Of a stretch of DNA of 64,000 nucleotides, positions 27,884-36,297 are shown one piece after another. Numbering within the stretch: position 1 is the first letter of the stretch; each line of letters begins with the position of its first letter. Source of the DNA: Mediterranea massiliensis (GTDB lineage Bacteria; Bacteroidota; Bacteroidia; Bacteroidales; Bacteroidaceae); assembly GCF_900128475.1 (NCBI RefSeq), contig NZ_LT635838.1:560536-624535 (forward strand), in the 5' to 3' direction. The notes under the pieces are model-generated. The model was not told the origin of the DNA, ran no database searches, and saw only the letters and a list, made by a program, of their open reading frames with translations. The translations under genes were made by a program, and so were the position numbers.

Positions 27884-27974
27884 CTCCTGCATGCCCTGGC
27901 CGGACTACGGTGCCGGGCCAAATGAGAATTCCTCCAAGGAGGCTCAACAATAAAATGGGAGCAAATACAATGTC

Positions 27975-27997
27975 ATCCCGGCCTTGAGCCGGGATCC
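27975..27997. repeat. REP-like palindrome
   Basis: ATCCCGGC and GCCGGGAT flank a short loop (CTTGA). Related to the palindromes at 14160, 14232 and 23214 but without the ACGAAGCACTG tail. Confidence 0.6.
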
Positions 27998-28088
27998 AGG
28001 GTCGCACAGAGAGTGGATCGTGGATTCCGCGTCAAGGGCGGGATAACCCGATGTCAGCGCGTCTTCTTTTTCAGTCGCCTCGCCTCGG

Positions 28089-29420
28089 TTATACTGCGAT
28101 GGCCTTGTCTTTCTTCAGCAGCAGGAAGAAGCTCGACATCATCTCCTTCGACGAGGCCCGCATGTAGCGCTGGAACGCCTGCATGGAGCGGTGGCCCGAA
28201 AGCGTCATGATGTAGTTGGCCGGATAGCCCCGCTTGTAAAGATTGGTCACGCAGCTGCGCCGGGCCGTGTGGAAGCTGATCAGCCTGTATTTGGGGGCGG
28301 TGTGCAGCGTGGCCCTGCCGCCTCTCACTTCCCGATAGCTCACCGTCTCGTCCAGGCGGCTGCGTTCGGCCAGCAGGCGGATGATGCGGTTGGCCTTCGC
28401 CTTGTCTATCACGGGAAAGCCCTCCCGTCGGTAACGGCCGACGAGCGGAGCAATCTCCTTCAGGATGGGTATCGTCACCTTTTCTTTGGTCTTGGTCTGG
28501 TAGAGCGAGATGACTCCCTTGTCGATCTCTGCTTCGTTCAGCCGCCTCAGATCGCTGAAGCGGAGGGCCGTATAGCAGGCGATGACAAACATGTCCCTCA
28601 CCTCACGCTCCGCCCCGTCGCGGGTTTCGACGGCCGCCAGCTTGCTGATTTCCTCCTCGCGCAGATACACCGGCTCGCTCACGTCGGCCGGCAGCGACGT
28701 CTGCACCCGCCTGAAGTAGTCGTTGCTTGTCATCTCGTTGTCATAAGCGCGGTGCAGCAGATTTTTTATGACTTTCAGCGTGTTGACCACCGTGTTCTGC
28801 GTGTAGTTTTTCTCCAGGTGCTTCCCGAACCGGTATTTGTAAAGATAATTAGTGAAATCCGCAAAGAATCTGCGATCGAAGTCCTCGAACGAGCCGATGG
28901 GTACCTTGCGTGTCCGGTCATAGTCTTCCAGCCGTCCCAGGGCAGTCAGGTAGGTGTTCCTCGAATTCTCGTTGCCGCGTCTGCCCCGGCGGTTCACCTC
29001 CTTCACATAGTCCTGCGCCAGCTGCCGGAGGTAGAGCAGCGGATGTCCGCTCCGGTCGGCCAGGCTCCGTGTCTCACCCACGACATGCCTCAGTACGCTC
29101 TCGGTCAGAAAGTCGCCGCGGGCTGCCAGGCGTTCGTCGGTATCGTCCACCGCCTGCTCCATGCGGTCTAGCTGGCGGTTGATGTGTTCCAGCATTTCGC
29201 GATCCCTTCTGCTGACCCTCCCGTCGGGCCTGCAGCGGTAGGCGGCCTTGTCCCAGAAGCGCGGTTTCACCCGCAGCCCCGTGTAGAGCCTCACCCGCCG
29301 TCCGGACAGGGTCATCACCAGCATGACTTGTGTCAGCTTCTCCGCGTCACACATTTGTTTCAGATTGAAGTGCACCTTCAGTTCAGAACCGCACTTCGAA
29401 TACGACATACTTCTTTTCAT
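28089..29420 (-). CDS. Tyrosine recombinase/integrase with arm-binding N-terminal domain
   Basis: The 443-residue protein has an N-terminal region (about 15-60, MLVMTLSGRRVRLYTGLRVK) typical of the arm-DNA-binding domain of Bacteroidetes integrases, a SAM-like core-binding domain (130-240) and a complete catalytic domain: Arg287 (TALRFSDL), Lys312, His384 and Arg387 (HTARRS), His410 (LSGHRS) and Tyr419 (QRYMR). All expected catalytic residues are present, so it should be active. A -7 box TATCTTTG lies at 29449-29456 on the minus strand. It lies between the oppositely facing leaders of cassettes C and D, the position expected of a DNA invertase. No other element genes accompany it, so it is not simply a mobile-element integrase. 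Confidence 0.88.
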   Translation of the reverse strand: MKRSMSYSKCGSELKVHFNLKQMCDAEKLTQVMLVMTLSGRRVRLYTGLRVKPRFWDKAAYRCRPDGRVSRRDREMLEHINRQLDRMEQAVDDTDERLAARGDFLTESVLRHVVGETRSLADRSGHPLLYLRQLAQDYVKEVNRRGRRGNENSRNTYLTALGRLEDYDRTRKVPIGSFEDFDRRFFADFTNYLYKYRFGKHLEKNYTQNTVVNTLKVIKNLLHRAYDNEMTSNDYFRRVQTSLPADVSEPVYLREEEISKLAAVETRDGAEREVRDMFVIACYTALRFSDLRRLNEAEIDKGVISLYQTKTKEKVTIPILKEIAPLVGRYRREGFPVIDKAKANRIIRLLAERSRLDETVSYREVRGGRATLHTAPKYRLISFHTARRSCVTNLYKRGYPANYIMTLSGHRSMQAFQRYMRASSKEMMSSFFLLLKKDKAIAV

Positions 29421-29762
29421 AATTTAAAGTGTTAGATTAATGGACCTGCAAAGATATGGACTGCCGCTGTCTTCATCCGTTTTCCGCCGGCACAAGGCAC
29501 AAAAAGCTCCGTAGGTCGGCAGGGCTGGGGAAGGGACGGGAAAGAAGCGGATGGGCCACACACCCTGCATGGAAACCGGAATTCGTACAGACATGAACGC
29601 CCGCACAAGAAATAATAAAAACAGCTGAAAGCAAGGTCCGAAAAAGAAAAGACACCCATATCTACTGCCAATGAACCAGGAAGAAGCCGCCCCTTCACTG
29701 ATGCCTTGGGGAAAGATTTGAAAACATTTTTAAGAATAATCTAAGAAAAATGCACAAAATTG
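29421..29762. other. Integrase 5' region, no gene seen
   Basis: Contains the integrase promoter and then sequence without a convincing frame up to the rightward promoter at 29763. No GGTGTCA pairs were found here, in contrast to the DNA upstream of the other four leaders. Confidence 0.5.
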
Positions 29763-29793
29763 TTTGCTATTACAGAGAAAAGCTATATCTTTG
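29763..29793 (+). promoter_or_regulatory. Strong Bacteroides promoter facing cassette D
   Basis: TTTG (29763-29766), then exactly 19 bp, then TATCTTTG (29786-29793). This is a perfect match to TTTG-N19-TAnnTTTG. It lies 210 bp upstream of the conserved leader core and faces right. Confidence 0.8.
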
Positions 29794-29843
29794 ACCCTGA
29801 AATAAGCACAAAAAATAAGGCTGAACAAGTGAAAAAAGAGTAA

Positions 29844-30044
29844 ATGATGAAAAAAAAACAGATAGAAGCAAATTACTCAACAACGGGCAACCTTCTGGAG
29901 AAATGGAAGAGGGAAACGTTAAAATACGGTTCATCCGGGTTCATAAATACAAAAAAAAGACTTTTTATTTTGTATTTAGGAAATTTGTTCGTTACTTTGC
30001 AGCCAGAAATGTGCCCTGTAGTGTGCTGTGGAAGGGGGTGGTAA
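29844..30044 (+). CDS. Possible 66-aa frame truncated by the cassette D leader
   Basis: The frame opens MMKKKQIEANYSTTGNLLEK 50 bp after the strong promoter, and its last 22 codons run into the shared leader. Only the first 40 codons are unique. It may be the 5' end of a gene whose remainder was separated by recombination at the leader core, or an untranslated leader. I do not recognise it. Confidence 0.25.
   Translation: MMKKKQIEANYSTTGNLLEKWKRETLKYGSSGFINTKKRLFILYLGNLFVTLQPEMCPVVCCGRGW
29945..29999 (+). promoter_or_regulatory. Cassette D promoter with complete -33 box inside an inverted repeat
   Basis: A 10-bp perfect inverted repeat, AAATACAAAA (29945-29954) and TTTTGTATTT (29968-29977), flanks a 13-bp spacer. 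Its right arm supplies TTTG at 29969-29972, exactly 19 bp before TTACTTTG (29992-29999). The other four cassettes have AATC at this -33 position. The inverted repeat overlaps the junction where D-specific sequence meets the shared core. Confidence 0.7.
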
Positions 30045-30191
30045 GAGAAGCGGGGAGGCGTGGAAGCCTATATATATAATAAGGTGTAGACGCGCGGCGG
30101 AAATGCCCGGCGGAAACCGCAACAGAAAAGCAACTGACTATTGACTGAAACAGATATTTATTTTATTACTAACATTTAAAAACTAAAAATT
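29973..30191 (+). repeat. Cassette D conserved leader
   Basis: The 219-bp leader is nearly identical to the inverted leader of C (27049-27267). The shared core is 29973-30004. Upstream homology with the other four stops abruptly at 29973, the first T of TATTTAGG. Confidence 0.85.
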
Positions 30192-30308
30192 ATGGAAATG
30201 GAAAAGTTTTATGTAGCTCCGGAAGTGGAAGTTCTGGAGGTAGCTGTGGAGAAGGGCTTCGCAGGAAGTCTGGAAAATGGTGGCTCTGAAGACATTACTT
30301 TCGGCTAA
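30192..30308 (+). CDS. Cassette D small peptide, MEMEKFYVAPEVE family (38 aa)
   Basis: The 38-residue peptide is MEMEKFYVAPEVEVLEVAVE, then KGFAGSLE and the tail NGGSEDITFG. It is the only family member behind a complete promoter in the present arrangement. Its stop is 52 bp before the lipoprotein start. Confidence 0.8.
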   Translation: MEMEKFYVAPEVEVLEVAVEKGFAGSLENGGSEDITFG

Positions 30309-30360
30309 GCTGCTATTTTTCTGAGAAATATATTTATTATTAATAATAAAAACAAATCAA

Positions 30361-32935
30361 ATGAAAACAAAAGTAGTTTTGACATCATTCGCTTTGGCCG
30401 CTGCTACAGGCTCTATGTTTGTAGCATGTAACAATGAGGATTTTGTTACTGAAAACGGCGCAATCGAGCAGTCTGGCATGATTGAACTGAGCGAAAACTT
30501 TATGATTGGCGCAGTGGGTGTAGACAATGCCTCTACACGTACTCACTGGGAGTTAAACGACGACGTGCTGACTAATGTTTTTTCTCCTATCGCAAAGAGT
30601 GTAGGTGGAAATAACTCTATTCCTATAAATGGAGTTGGTAGATGCTCCATCTATCGGTCTTTGCTGGATTGGAAATAGCGGAGCAGGAGAGCAGGTTTAT
30701 ACGAACTATGAATTCTTCCACAACGGTTGGTTGGGTAAGGCTCAGGAAAGTGCAGTTTTCAATCCTTGTGACGAAAGTGACTTGACTAATGGCTGGTTGT
30801 ACTCGGATTTGAAACTTTCCGCTGCTGCTACTGACGGTAAAGAAGCTGTAACAAAGGCTATGTTGTCTTCTAGTGGTGTTATTGGTGATAGTAAGTTGGG
30901 AGCCGATGGTACAACAGCCTTGACGATTGATGGGATGAATCTCAACTCTGGTGTTTACAAGACTTGTAACAAGGCTATCTTTGGCGGACAATACATCGCC
31001 TATTATCCGTACAACGCAGATTTTAAGGATGCCGGTGCCATTCCTGCCACTTCAGTTGTTGAGTTCAATGAAATGATGAAGAACGATGCAACAGATTTTC
31101 AGCTGTCTGACAACACTTTCCGTTACACAAATGTGGCTACCATCACGGGCGGACAACAGGCAGAAGGCTTTGGCTTCAAGAATCTGTCGGGCGTTGTTCG
31201 CGTCGTTCTGAAGAGTGCCGACGATGGTGATTTGACTAAGAGTATTAAAACAGTGATGCTTTACAGTCCCGCCAGTTCTTTCGTAAAGGAAGCGTTGCTG
31301 AGTCCCGCCAAAATTGCTGCCGGTGCAACAGGTACAGCACTTTACTCAAAGGTGGTTGCTACCAGCAAAACTATCTTGGTTAACATGGAACCTTCTGCTA
31401 ATAAATTAACAATCACTAAAGATGGTGGAAATGATTCCAAGGTTTATCTGACTGCTCTTCCTGCCAAGATTTCTGATCTGACCGTGATGGTACAAGCTGA
31501 TGATGATACATGGGCTGAGTGTAAAATCGGTGATTTTGAGATTGCAGCCGGCGAAGGTAGAGAACTGGTAGCTACATATTCTGCAAAAGATTTCAAGAAA
31601 GTTTATTATGCTGTCGACCAGGCAACTTTAAACGCTGCTATTTCAGCTTGCGGTTCCTTAACTGAAGACAAGGCAACTATCATCAAAGTTTTGGGTGATA
31701 TCACTTTAACAGAGGCTACAACTACTGTTCCGGCATGGGTGACCATTGAGGGAGACAAATTGATTGTTCCGGAAGATAAGACTTTGTCCTTGGACATCAA
31801 TTCAGCTATCAAGTCTGCTGTTGTAGTAGAAGGTAAGAGCTGCTGTTCAGGAACCGCTGGCGGTAAGCTTTCTGTAGCTGGTGCTACCATCTATGGCAAT
31901 GTTACAACGACTGTCGGTGAGGCTACTCCTGCCAAGCCTGGTACGATCGAATTTACTGCTACTGGCGCTGTTGTCGACGCCAATGCTGTTATCGAATCAG
32001 AAGGAACTGTTAGCTTCGCAGATAATTCAAAAGTTGCAATATACGGTACGTTGACATTGGATAAGGGTGCGACGGCCACGGTTGCAGATAAAGCTGAAGT
32101 CGCCGTAAAAGGTGGTACAGTCAACAACAACGGTACTTTCGAAGTGAAGGGTGACTTCAGTATGCTGGATGCCCAAGGTACGACTGTTGCTTCTGCGGGT
32201 AAGAACTTCAAGAACAACGGTACATTCATCGACAATGTTGGTTCTAAGGTAGGCGGTGCTACCCAGTACATGACTTTCGGCGAAAACGGAGACTATATCT
32301 GTAAGGTTGACGGTGAAAACCGTATGAACGAAGCTTACGAGAACAAGACAGCTTGTAGTACTATTGAAATCATTAGTGGCGGTACTTTCTACTTTGCAAA
32401 GGCTCAACAACACAATGGTAAGGATGTGAACATCATCGTTTCTGCAGCATCAACAATATTTGACCCGGCTAAAGCCATTACTATCGGTAAGTTGACTGTC
32501 AATAGTGGTGATTTGAGAATAGAAGAATCAGATGCTATTTACGAATTAAAGGATGGTAAAAATGTACTTGTTGGATATGCAACAATTATAGTGAACGGGA
32601 ATCTTGATGCCAAAGCTAAATTGGCTGTAGCAGCTAACGTTCGTGATTTGCAGATTAATGGTGACGTAACTATTGCTGACGTGTTTAATATAGGAACTGA
32701 TGTTCGTAACATGACAGCCAAGAATCTGACCGTTGTGAACGGTGGTCATGCTAAGTTCTATAATCGTGATAAATCTCAAGACAAGACTCTGGAAGTCAGC
32801 GGAACCATTGAAGTCCAAAAGGACGGTTCTTTCACAATCGTAGAAAAAGCAGTTGGTATGAACATCGCTTACGTGACTTGTACGAAGTTGGTTGAAGGCG
32901 GTAAGTTCAGCGGTAAACCGATTGTAGTGGAATGA
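30361..32935 (+). pseudogene. Cassette D: large surface lipoprotein with one frameshift
   Basis: The first frame (30361-30678) encodes a lipoprotein start (GSMFVAC, then NNEDFVTE) and STRTHWELNDDVL. The second, in the next frame, is open from 30629 to 32935 and carries EQVYTNYEFFHNG, GGQYIAYYPYNADF (fimbrillin-like) and a C-terminal Asn/Gly/Thr-rich beta-repeat region. A stop precedes the second frame at 30626, so the shift lies within 30629-30678. Removing one base in GTTGGT (about 30634-30639) would restore a single 857-residue product comparable to cassettes A, B, C and E. It may be a real inactivating change, a slip site or an assembly error. There is no long homopolymer at the site. Confidence 0.75.
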
Positions 32936-32981
32936 GAACAAACCTTTCTTCCTTAACAGAAGAAAGCGATAAATAACAGGA

Positions 32982-33018
32982 CAGGCCTCCGGTGGTTATC
33001 CGGAGGCCTGTTTGTTTT
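32982..33018 (+). terminator. Terminator of cassette D
   Basis: CAGGCCTCCGG (32982-32992) pairs with CCGGAGGCCTG (33000-33010), followed by TTTGTTTTT. Confidence 0.85.
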
Positions 33019-33040
33019 TAATATAAAACATATATCCATT

Positions 33041-33445
33041 ATGCAGATTACTCGATTGATAAGTATTGCATTAGCAACTGTAATGGTGGTTTCCTGCAAT
33101 CAACAAGTTAATAAAGAGAAAAAAGACATTTATGAAGGGAAAATCGTCTTTAAAGACACAATCCGACAGTTGGGACTGTTTTCTATAGCTAATCCCATTC
33201 AAACGTGTGAATTTAGCTTCAAAAATACAGGAACGGTACCGGTAGTTATCCTCCATGTGGAACCGTCGTGCAAATGCATCTCCGCGGAATATTCACAAGA
33301 AATTGTACATCCCAGAGAAAATGGGAAAATTATCGTTACTTTTGATGGGAATGGCAGCCAATCCGGCTATTTTGATAAAAGTGTACGGGTGCGTATCAAT
33401 TCCCCGCAAATATACACTTTGCGTGTTAAAGGAATGATGAAATGA
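33041..33445 (+). CDS. DUF1573 lipoprotein
   Basis: The 134-residue protein has a lipoprotein signal (VMVVSC, Cys19) and one DUF1573 immunoglobulin-like domain: FSFKNTGTVPVVILHVEPSC, CKCISAEYS, then ENGKIIVTFDGNG. Such domains are common in secreted Bacteroidetes proteins and are related to ASPM/SPD-2/Hydin-type folds. It follows the cassette D terminator by 22 bp. A link to the cassette system is not shown. Confidence 0.75.
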   Translation: MQITRLISIALATVMVVSCNQQVNKEKKDIYEGKIVFKDTIRQLGLFSIANPIQTCEFSFKNTGTVPVVILHVEPSCKCISAEYSQEIVHPRENGKIIVTFDGNGSQSGYFDKSVRVRINSPQIYTLRVKGMMK

Positions 33446-33532
33446 TTAGTTCAAGCCGCCAATAGAGAAATGATTGTATTACACACAGGAAATGGTTTTG
33501 AATTGGCAATGGAAAAGGCTACTCTATTCTAT

Positions 33533-33634
33533 TTCTCGGTTTGCACTATCTTTCGATAAGACAGGCTGCACCTCGGAAGTAAAAGCAAAAACACGGCTTT
33601 TGCTTTGTACTTCTCTCGGTTTGCACTATCTTTG
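33533..33634 (+). promoter_or_regulatory. Duplicated promoter segment upstream of the second AAA-ATPase
   Basis: CTCGGTTTGCACTATCTTT occurs twice, about 80 bp apart (near 33535-33553 and 33615-33633). The second copy forms a perfect promoter, TTTG (33604-33607), N19, TATCTTTG (33627-33634). The first reads TATCTTTC and is probably a decayed duplicate. Confidence 0.65.
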
Positions 33635-33658
33635 CTTTTAGGATTAAACATCACCGCC

Positions 33659-35404
33659 ATGAAGAAACTACCCTACGGACTTTCGGACTTCCCCCGACTC
33701 ATCTCGGAGGACTACTACTACGTGGACAAGACCCGCTACATCGAGCTGCTGGAGAACCAGCCGAACTTTCTGTTCCTGCTGCGCCCCCGCCGCTTCGGCA
33801 AGTCCTTGTTTATGGCCATGCTGGAGACTTACTACAGCATCGACTACCGGGAGAGGTTCGACGAACTGTTCAGCGGGCTGTACATCGGGCAGCACCCCAC
33901 GCCGTTGCGCAACAAGTATCTGGCGCTCCGGTTCAACTTCTCGGAAGTGACCTCCAACCCCGATGAGGTGGAGCGGTCGTTCAAGGCCTACTGCTGCATG
34001 GTGATCAAGGATTTCATCATCGGGCACGAGGCCCTGCTGGGCAGTGACGTGTGGAAGGTGGTGAAGGCGGACGACACCGATCCCAGCGCCATGCTCTCGG
34101 CTCTGAACCGCCATATCTCGCGTACGGGCTGCCCGCACATCTATCTGCTGATTGACGAGTACGACAACTTCACCAACACGCTCCTGGCCACGTACGGCAC
34201 GGAACGCTACCGCCGGACGACCCATGGCGAAGGCTTCATCCGGGAGTTCTTCAACACCATCAAGGCCGCCACGACCGGACCGGGCGCGGCCATCGACCGC
34301 CTGTTCATCACGGGCGTCAGCCCCGTGACGATGGACGACGTGACCAGCGGCTTCAACATCGGGACGAACATCAGCCTGCTGCCGCAGTTCAACGGCATCA
34401 TCGGTTTCAGTACGGAAGAAGTGCGCCGGATGGTCGGCTATTACCAGCCGGAAGGTGCGCTGCCCGCAGACGTGACGGTGGACGGCCTGCTGGAGGAGAT
34501 GAAGCCGTGGTACGACAATTACTGCTTCTCCTCACGGAAAGCGGACGAACACATGTTCAATTCGGACATGGCACTCTACTACCTCAACAACTATATCCAG
34601 CAGCAGATGCCGCCCGAGGCGATGGTGGACAACAACATCCGCACGGACTACGGCAAGCTGCGCCACCTGGTGCAGGTGGACAGGCGGTTGGGCAAGAACA
34701 CCTCCGTCATCCAGCAGCTGGTGTCCGAGGGGCGCGTCACCGCCTCCATCGCAACCTCCTTCCCCGCCGAGCGGATGGTGGAGACGGACAACTTCAAGAG
34801 CCTGCTGTTCTACTTCGGAATGCTGTCCATACAGGGCACGGACTTCGGGGACACCATCCTGGGCATCCCCAACCTGACGGTCCGCGAGCAGCTGTACACC
34901 TATCTGGTGGAGGCGTACCGGGACGCCTCGCTTTTCGCGCTCGACTTGTCCGTCCTCTCCGACCTGGTCAAGGGCATGGCTCTGCACGGCGAGTGGGAAC
35001 CGGTGTTCCGCTACTTTGCCGCGGAGCTGGAACGTCAGAGCGCGGTGCGCGAATTCATCGAGGGCGAAGCGCACGTAAAAGGCTTCCTGCTGGCCTACCT
35101 GGGCCTGACCAGGGGCTACACGATCCTGCCCGAGCACGAATCCTCAAAAGGCTATGCCGACTTCTACATGATGCCCGACCTGCAGCGCCAGCCCGACATC
35201 GCCTACAGCTACCTGGTGGAGGTGAAGTACGCCCGCCGCGACGCCACCCCCGCCGATTTGGCTGCCCTGAAGGAGCAGGCTGCCAGTCAGTTGCACCGCT
35301 ATGCCGCGGACGAGAAGGTGCAGAAGAGCAAGGGGCACACCACCCTGCGCCTCCTCATCCTGCTGTTCCGCGGCTGGAAACTGGAGGCGGAAGAGGTGGT
35401 GTAA
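33659..35404 (+). CDS. AAA-ATPase-like protein fused to PD-(D/E)XK nuclease-like domain (copy 2)
   Basis: The 581-residue product starts MKKLPYGLSDFPRLISEDYY; the frame opening at 33605 lies inside the promoter and is rejected. Walker A is RPRRFGKSLF (about 40-49), Walker B is YLLIDEYDN (about 162-170), and the C-terminal nuclease-like core is GYADFYMM, then YSYLVEVKYAR. The end LLFRGWKLEAEEVV also survives as a fragment at 17800-17868 near cassette A. It lies upstream of cassette E with its own terminator, so it is not in the same transcript. Function unknown; a role in recombination or in defence is possible, with no direct evidence. Confidence 0.85.
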   Translation: MKKLPYGLSDFPRLISEDYYYVDKTRYIELLENQPNFLFLLRPRRFGKSLFMAMLETYYSIDYRERFDELFSGLYIGQHPTPLRNKYLALRFNFSEVTSNPDEVERSFKAYCCMVIKDFIIGHEALLGSDVWKVVKADDTDPSAMLSALNRHISRTGCPHIYLLIDEYDNFTNTLLATYGTERYRRTTHGEGFIREFFNTIKAATTGPGAAIDRLFITGVSPVTMDDVTSGFNIGTNISLLPQFNGIIGFSTEEVRRMVGYYQPEGALPADVTVDGLLEEMKPWYDNYCFSSRKADEHMFNSDMALYYLNNYIQQQMPPEAMVDNNIRTDYGKLRHLVQVDRRLGKNTSVIQQLVSEGRVTASIATSFPAERMVETDNFKSLLFYFGMLSIQGTDFGDTILGIPNLTVREQLYTYLVEAYRDASLFALDLSVLSDLVKGMALHGEWEPVFRYFAAELERQSAVREFIEGEAHVKGFLLAYLGLTRGYTILPEHESSKGYADFYMMPDLQRQPDIAYSYLVEVKYARRDATPADLAALKEQAASQLHRYAADEKVQKSKGHTTLRLLILLFRGWKLEAEEVV

Positions 35405-35454
35405 AAGAATATTTCTCTATCAGCCCCCATTTGTAGTTTTATAGAGTGTATGTA

Positions 35455-35493
35455 CCCCGCCCGTCGCAACCGTTGACGGGCGGGGATTTTTTT
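35455..35493 (+). terminator. Terminator of the second AAA-ATPase gene
   Basis: CCCCGCCCGTC pairs with GACGGGCGGGG around a 9-base loop, followed by seven Ts. Confidence 0.85.
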
Positions 35494-35523
35494 GTCCGTT
35501 ATCCTGACATCCGTTTGGGTAGT

Positions 35524-35634
35524 GGTGTCGTGTTGTGGTGTCAGACCGTCCTCTTCTTTACCTCTGTTTCCTCTCCTTATCCCTCGCACACAGCTGTTTA
35601 TCGATTTCATGACTGGTGCCGGAATCTGGTGTCA
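35524..35634 (+). promoter_or_regulatory. Cassette E: two pairs of 13-bp-spaced GGTGTCA-like heptamers
   Basis: Heptamers at 35524-35530 and 35537-35543 (distal), and at 35615-35621 and 35628-35634 (proximal). The proximal pair ends 187 bp before the -7-like box. The spacing matches cassettes A, B and C. Confidence 0.7.
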
Positions 35635-35801
35635 ATCCCGTAGAAGTATAATATCATTCTCTGTCTCCCGTTTCCATAACCGGTTGTCAGCAAGGAGGAT
35701 AAGGACAGGAAAGCAGATTCTTCAAGATTGTCATTTCAGTAGTATTTTCACATTTCTCAGTTTTCGTAACGTCTGATAATCAGCTACATATATCTGAAAT
35801 C

Positions 35802-36074
35802 TATTTAGGAAATTTGTTCGTTACTTTGCAGCCAGAAATATGCCCTGTAGTGTGCTGTGGAAGGGGGGTGGTGAAAGAAGCGGGAAGGCGTGAATGTCCA
35901 TATATATAATAAGGTATAAGCGCCGCGGCTGAAGCTGGACATCGGAAGATGAAAAAGTTTCATTCACCGGTAGAGAAGAGAATAGATATAAGTAGAAAGG
36001 AGATATCAAAAAACATTTTGTCGAACATTAAACAATTATTTATTAATTATTAACAATTTAAAGCTAAAAAAATT
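35802..36074 (+). repeat. Cassette E leader (diverged)
   Basis: The first 120 bp, from the shared core 35802-35833 through TATATATAATAAGGT, follow the other leaders. The remainder to the peptide start is different and longer. The -33 position reads AATC. The -7-like box is 35821-35828. Confidence 0.8.
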
Positions 36075-36200
36075 ATGGAAATGGAAAAGTTTTATGTAGC
36101 TCCGGAAGTGGAAATTCTGGAGGTAATGGTTGAAAAAGGTTATTCTGCATCAGCATCAGATCCTAGTTTCGGTGGTGGTGATGTAAATCTGCCGGAATAA
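36075..36200 (+). CDS. Cassette E small peptide, MEMEKFYVAPEVE family (41 aa)
   Basis: The 41-residue peptide is MEMEKFYVAPEVEILEVMVE, then KGYSASASDP and a Gly-rich tail, SFGGGDVNLPE. The N-terminal block is conserved although the preceding leader DNA has diverged, again pointing to selection on the peptide rather than on the DNA. Confidence 0.8.
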   Translation: MEMEKFYVAPEVEILEVMVEKGYSASASDPSFGGGDVNLPE

Positions 36201-36297
36201 GAAGAGGCGAAAGTCTGTTCTTTTATGAGAGTTTAAGGTGAGTTTCACTATTTGAAGCAAATCGAAAAGAAACGTAAACAAATTATTTATAAAGAAA

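Larger units (their letters stand above)
27545..28088. other. Non-coding stretch between cassette C and the integrase
   Basis: Holds a 22-bp tandem repeat array and a REP-like palindrome. A 136-codon frame at 27335-27745 overlaps the conserved regulatory region and has no recognisable product, so I do not call it. No terminator for the integrase is clear. Confidence 0.5.

Noticed and set aside
21608..35404. The two AAA-ATPase/PD-(D/E)XK genes as an anti-phage defence system
   Set aside because: The nuclease-like domain makes it tempting, but the family is very widespread in Bacteroides without defence context here, and I know of no evidence for it.
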